From positions 1-64,000 of the forward strand of contig NZ_PNXY01000017.1 of the NCBI RefSeq assembly GCF_002879865.1: DNA of 64,000 bases. The letters run 5' to 3'. Each line of letters begins with the position of its first letter. Positions within the stretch are counted from its first letter, which is position 1. The translations under genes were made by a program, and so were the position numbers. Shown here one piece after another: positions 35,260 to 44,298 of this stretch. This DNA is from Paraburkholderia rhynchosiae (GTDB lineage Bacteria; Pseudomonadota; Gammaproteobacteria; Burkholderiales; Burkholderiaceae). Below the pieces are notes generated by a model. It was given only the letters and a program-made list of their open reading frames with translations. It was not told the origin of the DNA and made no database searches.

Positions 35260-35456
35260 CATGAAACCCTTATTAGACGGGGCTTTGCGCCGGGTGGCGC
35301 CGCCCGCGGAAGTGGCGGCAAGGATCGGTGTTTTCCCTGGCGTGATTCTTTTACGTCGAACCCTTATCAAAGCTGGCGGCGCGCCGTTATAGAACACATA
35401 GCGGGCGCGCTCTCACGGCGCGCATAAAAACGGTAGCGGGTTTGAGGACAGGCGAA

Positions 35457-35627
35457 ATGGAAAAGTGGCTGATCGTATTGGGCATCTGGGCGATGTGCGC
35501 GACCTGCGCTGTGCTGTTCATCCGTGGCGCGACCGGCCGTTCGGGCAAAGGTGCGACTTCCGAAGGACGCGCACGCGCGACGTCGAACGCATCGGCAGGC
35601 GAGGGGCGGGCTGCACTGAACGATTGA
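35457..35627 (+). CDS. Small single-pass membrane protein
   Basis: The 56-residue ORF MEKWLIVLGIWAMCATCAVLFIRGA... has one N-terminal transmembrane helix (about 3-24) and a short, charged, Ser/Gly/Ala-rich tail. The ATG at 35457 is preceded by GAGGA at a good distance. I recognise no family. It stands between divergent putA and the end of priA. Codon use and the hydrophobic start look real, but the ORF is short. Confidence 0.55.
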   Translation: MEKWLIVLGIWAMCATCAVLFIRGATGRSGKGATSEGRARATSNASAGEGRAALND

Positions 35628-35966
35628 GCGCAACGGCTGACAACGGCTGACTTTAGCCGCGGGAGTTTCAGGCGCCTTTGCCGGCCGCCAGTGCTCGGAA
35701 TGCGAAGAAGTGAACACTGCGAGATCCACCATGCTTTGCTCCAGCGACTACCGGTCTTCCGCGCGTTATCGGCAACTCGCGCCGCGCGGCGCGCATGCTT
35801 CCTCGCGTGCATCGGCGGTGTTGGGAACGCGGACCGCCACGCGCGTCGCGATTCCTGCCGCGAGCTATTCGAATACCGTGCGAGCGCGCGCACGGACCGC
35901 GCGCAGCCGGTGTCGATATTGATGGTTTAGTCTGCCGCGCAGATGGAAAGCGGCGTCACGCAGGGC
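35628..35966. other. Gene-free stretch between small membrane ORF and priA
   Basis: Short open frames exist (for example 35710-35922, plus strand) but are Arg/Ala/Ser-rich with no ribosome site, so I do not call them. No clear terminator for priA is seen here. Confidence 0.4.
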
Positions 35967-38213
35967 TCAGATATCGAGCGGATCGACTTCAAGATTCCAG
36001 CGCAGCACGCCCTTCAGGCCGCGCAGCAACGGCTGCCACGCTCGTAAAGTGGCCTGCAGCGCGGCCCGCGAAGCGCTTTCGATCAGCAACTGCGCGCGGT
36101 GCACGTGCATGACCTTGACGATGGTGAGCGGCACGGCGTCATAGACGGTCACGCGTTCGGCGGCGGCGATCCCCGTCAGCTCGGCGGCGGCCTGCTGTAG
36201 AAAGGCGAGCGCGGCTTCGAGCGTGCGGCCCTCCGCCCTCAGCAACGCCTGGTAGACGAACGGCGGCAAGTGCGCGTCGCGCCGCTCGGCGAGCGTCGAA
36301 TTGGCAAAGCCGACGTAATCGTGACGCCCAAGCGCGTGATAAAGCGCATGGCGCGGATAACGGGTTTGCACCAGCACCTCGCCGGGCAAACCGCCCCGGC
36401 CGGCTCGGCCGCTTACCTGCATCAGTTGCGCAAAAAGGCGCTCGCTCGCGCGAAAGTCGTGGGAAAACAGCGCGGTGTCGGCGTTCAACACGCCCACTAG
36501 CGAAACGCGCTGAAAGTCGTGCCCCTTCGCGATCATCTGCGTGCCGACGAGAATGTCGACTTCGCCGGCGTGCACATCGGAAAAGAGCGCCTGCGCGCTG
36601 CCTTTACGGCGCGTGCTGTCGGCATCGATGCGCAGCACGCGGGCACCCGGCACGGCGCTCGCCAGCGTTTCTTCGACGCGTTGGGTGCCGCGGCCCATCG
36701 GCGCGATGTCAACATTGCCGCACTCAGGGCACGAGCGCGGAATGCGCGACTCCCAGCCGCAGTGGTGGCAACGCAGCGCGCGCTCGGGCTTATGTAGCAC
36801 GACATACGCACTGCAACGCGGACAGCCGGCGACCCAGCCGCACGCATCGCAGGCGAGCTGCGGCGCGTAGCCTCGCCGGTTCAGAAACACGAGGCTCTGC
36901 TCGCCGCGCTCGAGCCGCGTCTTCAGCGCTGCGACCAACGGCCCCGACAAACCTTCCACCGATGCACGCCCACGCCGCCGTTCGTCTTCGAGATCGATCA
37001 GCCGGACGGTGGGCAGCACGGCGTCGGCGACCGCGCGGCGCGACAAGGTGAGCCGCTTGTAGCGTCCCTGATCGGCCTGCCACCAGCTCTCCAGCGACGG
37101 CGTAGCGGACCCGAGCACCACCGGCAGGGCGAGCTGCTTCGCGCGGTAGATGGCCAGATCGCGCGCCGAATAGCGCAAACCTTCCTGCTGCTTGTAAGCC
37201 GGATCGTGCTCTTCATCGACGACGATAATGGCGAGCCGCGGCAGCGACGCGAGCACCGCGAGGCGCGTGCCCAGCACGATTCGCGCGCGGCCCGTGTGTG
37301 CCGCGAACCAGCTTCGGGCGCGTTCGCCTTCCGCGAGACCGCTGTGCAGCGTGACGATCGCGGTATCCGCGAGCGCGGCGAAGCGCGCGCGGAACGCCGC
37401 CTCGAACTGCGGTGTCAGGTTGATTTCCGGCACGAGTACGAGCGCTTGGGCGTCGGGGTTCGCGGCAAGAATCTCGGCGAGCGCGCGCAAATACACTTCG
37501 GTCTTGCCACTGCCTGTCACGCCGTGCAGAAGGAACGGCGCAAAGCCGCGCGCATCGCGGATCGCTTCGACGGCGGCGGCCTGTTCGTCGGTGAGTGTGG
37601 GGAGCGTTTGCGGCGGCGTTGCCGTCGATGCCGGCGCCGGCAGCACCGTGGCTGCTTCGACCACATCGAGCGTTACCCAACCTTCGGCTTGCCATGCGAT
37701 GAGTGTGGCGATGGCCTTCGGGTGAAGCGCGCGAGCGTCGGCGGCGGTGAGAAACTCCGTGGCAGCAAGCGCCTGCGCCAGGTTCCTGAGCGCACTGGCG
37801 CGTGCCGGCAACGCATCGGGCAAAGCGGTGCGGCCTTCCGGCGTCAGCTTGTAACGCTCTTCCGGCGCGAGCAGACGCGGCCAGCGAGAGGCGTCGCGCA
37901 GCGCCTGCGGCAGCGCCGGCAACGCAACTTCACCAAGGCCGCGTTGGTAGTAATCGGCGGCGAAGGTGGCGAGCGCCAGCCATTCGGCCGAGACCGGCGG
38001 ACACGCGTTGCAAATGCTGTCGACGTTGCGCAGACGGTCAGCGGCAAGGTCGCTCTGGGCGGTCACTTCGCAGACGAGCCCCACCACGTGGCGCTTGCCA
38101 AACGGCACGCTGACCAGCATGCCAGGCGCGGCGGGCTGCGGCGCATCCCAGCGGTAATCGAACAAGGTCGGCAGCGGGTGATCCAATGCGACGCGGACGA
38201 ACATTTCACTCAT
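35967..38213 (-). CDS. priA: Primosomal protein N' (replication restart helicase PriA)
   Basis: The 748-residue helicase reloads the replisome at stalled forks. N-terminal DNA-binding domain (MFVRVALDHPLPTLFDYRWD), Walker A GVTGSGKTEVYL (about 230), DEEH box VVDEEHDPAYKQQEGLRYSARDLAIYRAK (about 334), the zinc-binding Cys cluster CDACGWVAGCPRCSAYVVLH...CHHCGWE...CPECGN (about 447-500), and helicase motifs ILVGTQMIAKGHDFQRVSLVGVLNAD and QVSGRAGRGGLPGEVLVQT. ATG 38213. Length matches the family. Confidence 0.96.
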   Translation of the reverse strand: MSEMFVRVALDHPLPTLFDYRWDAPQPAAPGMLVSVPFGKRHVVGLVCEVTAQSDLAADRLRNVDSICNACPPVSAEWLALATFAADYYQRGLGEVALPALPQALRDASRWPRLLAPEERYKLTPEGRTALPDALPARASALRNLAQALAATEFLTAADARALHPKAIATLIAWQAEGWVTLDVVEAATVLPAPASTATPPQTLPTLTDEQAAAVEAIRDARGFAPFLLHGVTGSGKTEVYLRALAEILAANPDAQALVLVPEINLTPQFEAAFRARFAALADTAIVTLHSGLAEGERARSWFAAHTGRARIVLGTRLAVLASLPRLAIIVVDEEHDPAYKQQEGLRYSARDLAIYRAKQLALPVVLGSATPSLESWWQADQGRYKRLTLSRRAVADAVLPTVRLIDLEDERRRGRASVEGLSGPLVAALKTRLERGEQSLVFLNRRGYAPQLACDACGWVAGCPRCSAYVVLHKPERALRCHHCGWESRIPRSCPECGNVDIAPMGRGTQRVEETLASAVPGARVLRIDADSTRRKGSAQALFSDVHAGEVDILVGTQMIAKGHDFQRVSLVGVLNADTALFSHDFRASERLFAQLMQVSGRAGRGGLPGEVLVQTRYPRHALYHALGRHDYVGFANSTLAERRDAHLPPFVYQALLRAEGRTLEAALAFLQQAAAELTGIAAAERVTVYDAVPLTIVKVMHVHRAQLLIESASRAALQATLRAWQPLLRGLKGVLRWNLEVDPLDI

Positions 38214-38699
38214 TCGGCAGCGCGGACTTTCGGATACTCGGATGGCAAAAAAGAAGCGTCGTAGCGTCGCAGCGCGCGGTCGCCGTCGCGCGGCAATGCG
38301 CGGCCCCGTCGAAGTTAAAGTAAAACTTCAATTTCGGCGCTAAGTTTTGGATTCGGCTGAACAAATGTGTCGACCCCGTCTGCCTGTGGATAACTTTGTT
38401 GAGAACTTCGCTCCCACGGCCCGGGAACCGCGCCGCAGCGGCCTTCTGTGGGGTTCCACACACTTCTCGCAAAGGCCGCCAAACCCTTGCCAGACAAGGC
38501 TGAGATCAAATGCGCCCGCACTGTGCAAGGGTCGGGACGCGACTAAAGCTTCTACCGCGCCGCAGCGTGATGAATGTGTATAAGTCAAGTCTTGACAATC
38601 GCAAGACCGCCATCTGGCGGCCCAACCCGTACGAAATTTCCCTTAGGCCCAGAGCCCGGCGCGCTGCAATGCAGCAAAAAAACGGTAACGGTTACAGTG
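38214..38699. other. Intergenic region priA-hemE with a consensus DnaA box
   Basis: The 486 bases hold no convincing gene. A perfect 9-base DnaA box (TGTGGATAA, complement TTATCCACA) lies at 38385-38393. Close by is the imperfect palindrome TGTGGGGTTCCACACA (about 38450-38465). The hemE end shows a T7 run on the minus strand (about 38676-38682) next to a CTGC-ATT-GCAG stem, a poor terminator candidate. The priA promoter should lie near 38230-38330, where the sequence is AT-richer (AAGTTAAAGTAAAACTTCAATTT). Confidence 0.5.
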
Positions 38700-39800
38700 T
38701 CATTGCGGTGCACGCGCGCCGCTGCGAATCGCGCGGCTATGGCGGTGCACTTCGTCGACGAGTTCGGCGACGTTCTCCGGCGGAGTGAACTGCGAGATGC
38801 CGTGACCCAGGTTGAAGACGTGACCCGGATGATTGCCGAAGCTGTCCAGTACGGCGCGCGCTTCCATGCGGATGGCCGCCGGCGGCGCGAACAACACAGA
38901 GGGATCGATATTGCCTTGCAAGGCTACCTTGCCGCCGACGCGCTCGCGCGCATTGCGCAGGTTGACTGTCCAGTCCAGACCGACGGCGTCCACGCCGGTT
39001 TCGGCGATCTCGTCGAGCCATAGTCCGCCGCCCTTCGTGAACGTGATGACCGGCACCTTTTCGCCGTCATGCTCGCGCTTCAACTGGCTCACGACCTGCT
39101 GGATGTAGTGCAGCGAGAAGCGCTGATAGGCGCCGTCGGCGAGCGCACCGCCCCATGTGTCGAAAAGCATCACGGCTTGTGCACCGGCTTCGATCTGTGC
39201 GTTCAGATAAGCCGCAACCGAGTTCGCGTTGATCTCGAGAATGCGATGCATGAGATCCGGCCGCGCGTAAAGCATCGACTTGACAGTGCGGAAGTCCGCC
39301 GAACCGGCGCCTTCAACCATGTAGCACGCCAACGTCCACGGGCTGCCTGAAAAGCCGATAAGGGGCACGCGTTGACGGCCTTGCGCATCTGTCAGCGCCT
39401 TACGGATCTCGCGCACCGCGTCAGTCACGTAGCGCAATGTGGCGTCGATGTCCGGCACGGCGAGGCGCGCCACGTCGTCTTCGCTGCGCACCGGCCGAGC
39501 GAATGTGGGGCCCTCGCCGGTGACGAACTCGAGGCCGAGGCCCATTGCGTCCGGGACCGTCAGGATGTCGGAGAACAGAATGGCCGCGTCGAGCGGATAG
39601 CGCTCGAGTGGTTGCAGCGTGACTTCCGTTGCGAACGCCGGATTCTTTGCGAGCCCGAGGAAACTGCCCGCGCGAGCGCGCGTGGCGTTGTATTCGGGCA
39701 GATAACGGCCAGCCTGGCGCATCAGCCAGACCGGCGTGTAGTCAGTCGGCTGGCGCATCAACGCGCGCAGGAAAGTGTCGTTCAGGAGTTTATGGGCCAC
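38700..39800 (-). CDS. hemE: Uroporphyrinogen decarboxylase
   Basis: The 366-residue enzyme removes four acetate carboxyls from uroporphyrinogen III to give coproporphyrinogen III in haem synthesis. Signatures: TPVWLMRQAGRYLPEYNATRARAGSF (first URO-D motif), ILFSDILTVPDAMGLGLEF with the catalytic Asp, and LIGFSGSPWTLACYMVEG (second motif). The start is GTG at 39800, giving the conserved (M)AHKLLNDTFLRAL; an in-frame TTG at 39821 is less likely. No strong ribosome site precedes the GTG. Monocistronic and divergent from the pheC-like gene. Confidence 0.96.
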   Translation of the reverse strand: MAHKLLNDTFLRALMRQPTDYTPVWLMRQAGRYLPEYNATRARAGSFLGLAKNPAFATEVTLQPLERYPLDAAILFSDILTVPDAMGLGLEFVTGEGPTFARPVRSEDDVARLAVPDIDATLRYVTDAVREIRKALTDAQGRQRVPLIGFSGSPWTLACYMVEGAGSADFRTVKSMLYARPDLMHRILEINANSVAAYLNAQIEAGAQAVMLFDTWGGALADGAYQRFSLHYIQQVVSQLKREHDGEKVPVITFTKGGGLWLDEIAETGVDAVGLDWTVNLRNARERVGGKVALQGNIDPSVLFAPPAAIRMEARAVLDSFGNHPGHVFNLGHGISQFTPPENVAELVDEVHRHSRAIRSGARAPQ

Positions 39801-40016
39801 GTTGCATACGACTGAGGGCAAAGGAGCATTTTACCGGACAGCGCCCGCGCATCCCGCTCGATGCCGGCAATAAACTGCGGCGCGCCGTTCTCGGAGCCAG
39901 CTTCGGCAATGAGGCGCGGCACCGCAACCTGGCCGAACGGCCAATGTTCAACCGGAAATTGCCGGGCTATCATCCGACAGCCTTATTACACAACCACGCG
40001 CAACCAAGGAGACTCA

Positions 40017-40814
40017 ATGAAGAAAGCAGCACTCGCACTGCTCGGCGTCCTCGCAGGTATTCTGATGCACACCGGCGCGGCTCATGCGCAAACTTCAAAC
40101 ACGGCCCAGCCCGCTTCGCGGCTCGACGAAATTCTCGCTCGCGGCACGCTGCGCGCTTGCACGACCGGCGACTACAAACCTTACTCGTTTCACAAAGGAG
40201 ACGGCCAGTTCGAAGGGATCGACATCGACATGACGGAGTCGCTGGCCAAGTCGCTCGGCGTCAAGGTGGAGTACGTCAAGACTTCGTGGTCGAACCTGAT
40301 GAACGACTTCGTCGCCAAATGCGATATCGGCGTGGGCGGTGTTTCGCCGACGCTGGAGCGGCAAAAGCGCGCGTTTTTCACACAGGCGTACATGGTCGAC
40401 GGCAAGACACCGATCGCCCGATGCGACGACGTCAACAAGTATCAGACCGTCGCGCAGATCGACCAGCCAGGAACACGCGTGGTCGTCAATCCTGGCGGCA
40501 CGAATGAACGTTTCGCGAAGCAGTTTTTTCCGCACGCCAACTTGACGGTCTACCCGGATAACGTGACGATCTTCAAGCAGATTCTCACCGGCAAGGCCGA
40601 TGTGATGGTCACGGATGCGTCGGAAACGCTGCTCCAGCAAAAGCTGAATCCAGGCCTTTGCTCGGTGCATCCGGACAAGCCGTTCCAATACGGCGAGAAG
40701 GCGTGGCTGCTGCCGCGAGGCGACGTGACGTTCCAGCAATACGTCGATCAGTGGCTGCATCTTGCACGCGCGACTGGTGAGTATCAGGCCGTTTCGGACA
40801 AATGGTTGAAGTGA
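40017..40814 (+). CDS. pheC: Periplasmic cyclohexadienyl (arogenate/prephenate) dehydratase, PheC type
   Basis: The 265-residue protein has a signal peptide (KKAALALLGVLAGILMHTGAAHA) and a periplasmic binding-protein (SBP_bac_3) fold. It matches what I remember of Pseudomonas PheC through its length: SRLDEILARGTLRACTTGDYKPYSF, KTSWSNLMNDF, DGKTPIARCDD, QIDQPGTRVVVNPGGTNERFAKQF, YPDNVTIFKQILTGKADVMVTDASE and GEKAWLLPRGD. The Glu of TDASE aligns with the residue reported as catalytic in PheC, so it is more probably the enzyme making phenylalanine/phenylpyruvate in the periplasm than a transport binding protein. No permease gene is adjacent. AAGGAGA ribosome site. Confidence 0.85.
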   Translation: MKKAALALLGVLAGILMHTGAAHAQTSNTAQPASRLDEILARGTLRACTTGDYKPYSFHKGDGQFEGIDIDMTESLAKSLGVKVEYVKTSWSNLMNDFVAKCDIGVGGVSPTLERQKRAFFTQAYMVDGKTPIARCDDVNKYQTVAQIDQPGTRVVVNPGGTNERFAKQFFPHANLTVYPDNVTIFKQILTGKADVMVTDASETLLQQKLNPGLCSVHPDKPFQYGEKAWLLPRGDVTFQQYVDQWLHLARATGEYQAVSDKWLK

Positions 40815-41505
40815 CGTAGGCGGCTTCCGGCCACCCGCTTTTTCTTGACGCGCTCGAAACACTGGCGGCCGGGAACCCAACAGCAAGGTTGGTCAGCGCA
40901 ATCGTGTAACGCGGCACGCGCACGCGGCACCGAAGTCAAACAATGGCGGTGGTTTGAGGTCCGCTGAACCGGCCCTTAGGCGCTGGCGGTTTGTGTGTGC
41001 TGTTTGTTGCGCCGCACCTGATGTCGCCAGGGATCCTCTTGCGATGGTCGGTTAGCGCGAACCGGTTGTAACAGCGGCGGTTTTTGAGCGTAACGATGAA
41101 GACGCAACCATTTCATGCGGTATCGGCTTAACAGTTTATGCGGCGCTATGCTTCTCGAATAGCATCAAACGGGTGTATTAAATTGCCGCGCAGTCATCGG
41201 TAGATGTTACTGTTTAAACGTTTCGATTTCGCAAAATGTCCCGGAGCGCCTTATCTGGCGGGCGTTACAACCTGAAACACTTTGTTACGGCGCTCCCAGC
41301 TTAATTCGCCCACAATGCCCTCAACGGTTTCAACACGGATGTGGCTGGGTGCGTGGTGTGAGCGGATACGATGCACTTGCCGGTCGGCGTATGCCGAAGC
41401 CCTGTGAAGGGGCATCCCTGCTGGGGCCGTAGTCGACGCAGGGTCGTCGTCTCAGTCGGTTCCTACTTTGGTCTCCTCGCGCTAACCCCGTAGCGTGTGG
41501 TTTTT
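40815..41505. other. Long gene-free region downstream of pheC
   Basis: About 690 bases without a credible ORF. The part at about 41090-41300 is noticeably AT-richer than the surroundings (for example GGTGTATTAAATTGCC, ACTGTTTAAACGTTTCG) and could carry promoters. The part at about 41330-41500 is GC-rich with many self-complementary segments (CCCTGC/GCAGGG, GCCC/GGGC) and runs into a strong terminator, which suggests a structured non-coding transcript on the plus strand. It does not match tmRNA, RNase P RNA, SRP RNA or 6S RNA motifs that I know. Confidence 0.5.
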
Positions 41506-41531
41506 AGCGGGCTCCAGGCCCGCTTTTTTTT
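41506..41531 (+). terminator. Strong orphan terminator
   Basis: AGCGGGC (41506-41512), loop TCCAG, GCCCGCT (41518-41524), then T residues to 41531. The nearest upstream plus-strand gene (pheC) ends about 690 bases earlier. Confidence 0.92.
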
Positions 41532-41686
41532 CGTCTGGCCAAACGTTTGCGCACTGAAGAATGGCGCGTCTTACGTGCTTTTAGCGGTCGCTTGCTGTTT
41601 GGATCGCGCTTCCCGATTCCGGTTTGCCCTGATGGCTGCGCTTGAAATGGGCGCGCGTGGCGCACGCTTTCCCTCCAGCTGACGGT

Positions 41687-43417
41687 TCAGGCTGTCTTAC
41701 CTTCCTCCAGCTTCAACTCGCTGATCATGCGTTCACGCATGACGAACTTCTGCACTTTGCCCGTTACCGTCATCGGGAGTTCGTCCACGAAGCGAATGTA
41801 CTTCGGCACCTTGTAGTGCGCGATCTGGCCATGGCAGAACTGCTGGATTTCTTCCGCCGTCGCCTGTTCGCCCGAACGCAGCACGACCCACGCGCACACT
41901 TCTTCGCCGTACTTCGCGTCTGGCACGCCAAACACCTGCACGCTCTGAATCTTCGGGTGGCGAAACAAAAACTCTTCGATCTCGCGCGGGTAGATGTTTT
42001 CGCCGCCGCGAATCAGCATGTCCTTCAGGCGACCGACGATGTTGCAATAGCCTTCTGCGTCAAGCGTTGCCAGGTCGCCAGTGTGCATCCAGCCATCCAC
42101 GATGCTCTCGCGCGTTTTCTCTTCGTCGTCCCAATAGCCTTGCATGACGGAATAGCCACGCGTGTAGAGCTCGCCCGTCTCGCCCACCGGCACGATGTTG
42201 CCGAGCGGATCGACGATCTTCACTTCCAGATGCGGCTGAATGCGGCCCACGGTGGTAGTACGCTTGTCGAGCGGGTCGGTGGTCGAGCTCTGGAACGAGA
42301 CCGGACTCGTTTCAGTCATGCCGTAGGCAATGGTGATCTCTCTCAGGTGCATCCTGGAGACGACCTTCTTCATCGTTTCGATCGGGCATGGCGAGCCCGC
42401 CATGATGCCGGTGCGCAGCCGCGAAAGGTCATAGGAGGCAAAATCCGGATGATCGAGCTCGGCGATGAACATGGTGGGTACGCCATGCAACGCCGTGCAC
42501 TGCTCTTCGGCGACTGCCGCGAGCGTCGCGGCCGGGTCGAACGCCTCGCCCGGAAACACCATGTTTGCGCCCACCGACACGCAAGCCAGTACCGCGAGCA
42601 CCATCCCGAAGCAGTGATACAGCGGGACAGGAATGCACAGGCCGTCCTGCTCGCTCAGGTTCATGGCCATCGCAATGAAGCGCGCGTTGTTGACCACGTT
42701 GCTATGCGTCAGGGTCGCGCCCTTCGGATTGCCCGTCGTGCCGCTGGTGAACTGGATGTTGATGGCCTCGTGACACGAGAGCGCCGCGCCGATCGCGTCG
42801 AGCTTCGCGACGTCGAGCGTGGCGCGCCCCTGCTCGATCACGTCGGAGAAGCTCAGCATCCCGGGCGTTTCCGTGTCGCACATGCGGATGACGTAGCGCA
42901 GCTCGGGCAGCCTTGCGGCGTGCAGTTGTCCGGGCGCTTGCGTCGCGAGTTCGGGCGCGAGTTGCTGCAGCATTTCCAGGTACATCGACGTCTTGAACCG
43001 CTCCGCCGCGACGATAGCCTTGCAGCCAACCTTGTTCAACGCGTATTCGAGTTCGGCGAGCCGGTAAGCCGGGTTGATGTTGACGAGCACAGCGCCGATG
43101 CGCGCCGTCGCGAACTGGGTCAGCAGCCACTCCACGCGGTTCGGCGACCAGATGCCGACGCGGTCGCCCTTCGCAATACCGAGCGCCAGAAAGCCGGCGG
43201 CGAGCACGTCCACTTCTTCGGCGAACTCCTTCCACGTCCACCGAATCCGCTGTTCGCGAAACACCACCGCTGGCCGATCAGGAAAGCGCTCGACGGTGCC
43301 GCGCAGAAACTCGCTGATCGTCGCTTCGCTCAACGGAATCTCAGTCGATCCGCGGACATACGACAGGCCATCTTTCGGTTCGATGATTGCGCCTTCGCCT
43401 GACACTTGCGTTGCCAT
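41687..43417 (-). CDS. AMP-forming acyl-CoA synthetase (FadD-like)
   Basis: The 576-residue ANL-superfamily ligase activates a carboxylic acid as acyl-AMP, then acyl-CoA. The P-loop FTSGTTGNPKGATLTHSN (about 225-242), the A5 motif IAYGMTETSPVSF, the A7/A8 region GWMHTGDLATLDAEGYCNIVGRLKDMLIRGGENIYPREIEEFL and the catalytic C-terminal Lys in MTVTGKVQKFVMRE are all intact. It resembles medium/long-chain or short-chain fatty acyl ligases used in catabolism. The chain length cannot be read from sequence. Monocistronic; ATG 43417 with a GGAGACAG upstream. Confidence 0.93.
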   Translation of the reverse strand: MATQVSGEGAIIEPKDGLSYVRGSTEIPLSEATISEFLRGTVERFPDRPAVVFREQRIRWTWKEFAEEVDVLAAGFLALGIAKGDRVGIWSPNRVEWLLTQFATARIGAVLVNINPAYRLAELEYALNKVGCKAIVAAERFKTSMYLEMLQQLAPELATQAPGQLHAARLPELRYVIRMCDTETPGMLSFSDVIEQGRATLDVAKLDAIGAALSCHEAINIQFTSGTTGNPKGATLTHSNVVNNARFIAMAMNLSEQDGLCIPVPLYHCFGMVLAVLACVSVGANMVFPGEAFDPAATLAAVAEEQCTALHGVPTMFIAELDHPDFASYDLSRLRTGIMAGSPCPIETMKKVVSRMHLREITIAYGMTETSPVSFQSSTTDPLDKRTTTVGRIQPHLEVKIVDPLGNIVPVGETGELYTRGYSVMQGYWDDEEKTRESIVDGWMHTGDLATLDAEGYCNIVGRLKDMLIRGGENIYPREIEEFLFRHPKIQSVQVFGVPDAKYGEEVCAWVVLRSGEQATAEEIQQFCHGQIAHYKVPKYIRFVDELPMTVTGKVQKFVMRERMISELKLEEGKTA

Positions 43418-43617
43418 GGTGCTGTCTCCGGTGAGCGAATAGCCCTATTGAAATGAATTTGAAACCGATTGTGCCACCGGCGTGGGTCCGTCCGGCATCA
43501 AGTCTTACCCGCAGCGCTTCGCTGCGGCGGGCACTCGGCGCAGCTGCTTACTCGCTGCGCAATTGGAGCGCCGGCACACAATTTCGCTGACCTTTCCGTA
43601 AACGTCAAGTAAAGGTC

Positions 43618-43645
43618 AAAAAAAAGCAGCCGCGAGGGCTGCTTT
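43618..43645 (-). terminator. atp operon terminator
   Basis: On the minus strand AAAGCAGCC (43645-43637), loop, GGCTGCTTT (43631-43623), then TTTTT to 43618. Lies 20 bases after atpC. Confidence 0.92.
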
Positions 43646-43663
43646 CTCTCTGATACGTATTGC

Positions 43664-44089
43664 TTAGCTTTGACCGCGCAGTTTGCGCAGGCGCTGGATC
43701 GCAGCGAGTTGAGCCGTCGCGTACGCCAGTTCCGCTTGCGCGGTCGCGTATTCGAGGTTCGAGCCCGTGTTTTGCAGCGCTTCTTCTGCACGTTTGCGCG
43801 CATCTTCGGCCTTGGCTTCGTCGAGGTCCTTGCCGCGAATTGCCGTGTCGGCGAGAACCGTCACAGCGCCCGGCTGGATTTCGAGAATGCCGCCAGCAAC
43901 AAACACAAACTCTTCGTCGCCGTTTTCAGCCTCAATGCGCACCGCACCCGGACGAATCCGCGTGATGAGCGGCGTGTGGCCCGGCAAAATGCCGAGTTCA
44001 CCCGCTTCGCCCGGCAGCGCGACGAACTTCGCCTGGCCCGAGAAGATCTGCTCTTCCGCGCTGACGACGTCTACTTTAATGGTTGCCAT
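43664..44089 (-). CDS. atpC: F1Fo ATP synthase epsilon subunit
   Basis: The 141-residue epsilon subunit of the central stalk couples gamma rotation to Fo and can inhibit ATP hydrolysis. N-terminal beta-sandwich (ATIKVDVVSAEEQIFSGQAKFVALPGEAGELGILPGHTPLITRI) and C-terminal helical hairpin (AEDARKRAEEALQNTGSNLEYATAQAELAYATAQLAAIQRLRKLR). The ATG at 44089 has AGGAG upstream; the longer open frame is leader. Last gene of atpIBEFHAGDC, followed by the terminator. Two copies of a repeat element lie just upstream. Confidence 0.96.
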   Translation of the reverse strand: MATIKVDVVSAEEQIFSGQAKFVALPGEAGELGILPGHTPLITRIRPGAVRIEAENGDEEFVFVAGGILEIQPGAVTVLADTAIRGKDLDEAKAEDARKRAEEALQNTGSNLEYATAQAELAYATAQLAAIQRLRKLRGQS

Positions 44090-44113
44090 AAGTGTCGACT
44101 CCTGTGGCGACAA

Positions 44114-44160
44114 GAGTAAGCGCTTTAGCGTTTACTCTGGCCCCATGCAAAGCTCGACGA
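44114..44160 (-). repeat. atp-leader hairpin element, copy A
   Basis: On the minus strand it reads GCTTTGCATGGGGCCAGAG then TAAACGCTAAAGCGCTTACTC. The GTAAGCG/CGTTTAC arms form a hairpin. The element contains the micro-ORF ATG GGG CCA GAG TAA (44146-44132). It ends 24 bases before the atpC start. Confidence 0.75.
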
Positions 44161-44210
44161 GAGTTAGCGTTTTAGCGCTCGCTCTCGTCCCATGCAAGGC
44201 TGGGTTGAGC
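44161..44210 (-). repeat. atp-leader hairpin element, copy B
   Basis: Directly adjacent to copy A and in the same orientation. It reads GCCTTGCATGGGACGAGAG then CGAGCGCTAAAACGCTAACTC on the minus strand. The in-frame stop is later here (nine codons, MGRERALKR). Confidence 0.7.
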
Positions 44211-44298
44211 GTAGTGAGAAGCGCCGGGTCTGCGAAAAACTACCGGTTCGGTAGTCATTGCGCGCGGACTTCGGCGCCCGCTTCGTTACACCCGACCT

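Noticed and set aside
35143..35397. Cys-containing small ORF (MKVQPCARCGC...) upstream of putA, minus strand
   Set aside because: It is a translation of the terminator hairpin and runs into putA's start region; there is no independent support.
35710..35922. 70-residue ORF between the small membrane protein and priA
   Set aside because: Arg/Ser/Ala-rich, no ribosome site, no recognisable feature.
38214..38699. Possible replication origin
   Set aside because: Only one consensus DnaA box, no AT-rich unwinding element and no dnaA/rpmH neighbourhood.
41642..43402. 586-residue open frame opposite the acyl-CoA synthetase
   Set aside because: Same reasons: the opposite strand encodes all ANL motifs, and this frame is His/Arg-rich with no domain.
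43498..43803. 101-residue ORF at the end of the atp operon
   Set aside because: Overlaps atpC and the terminator in another frame.
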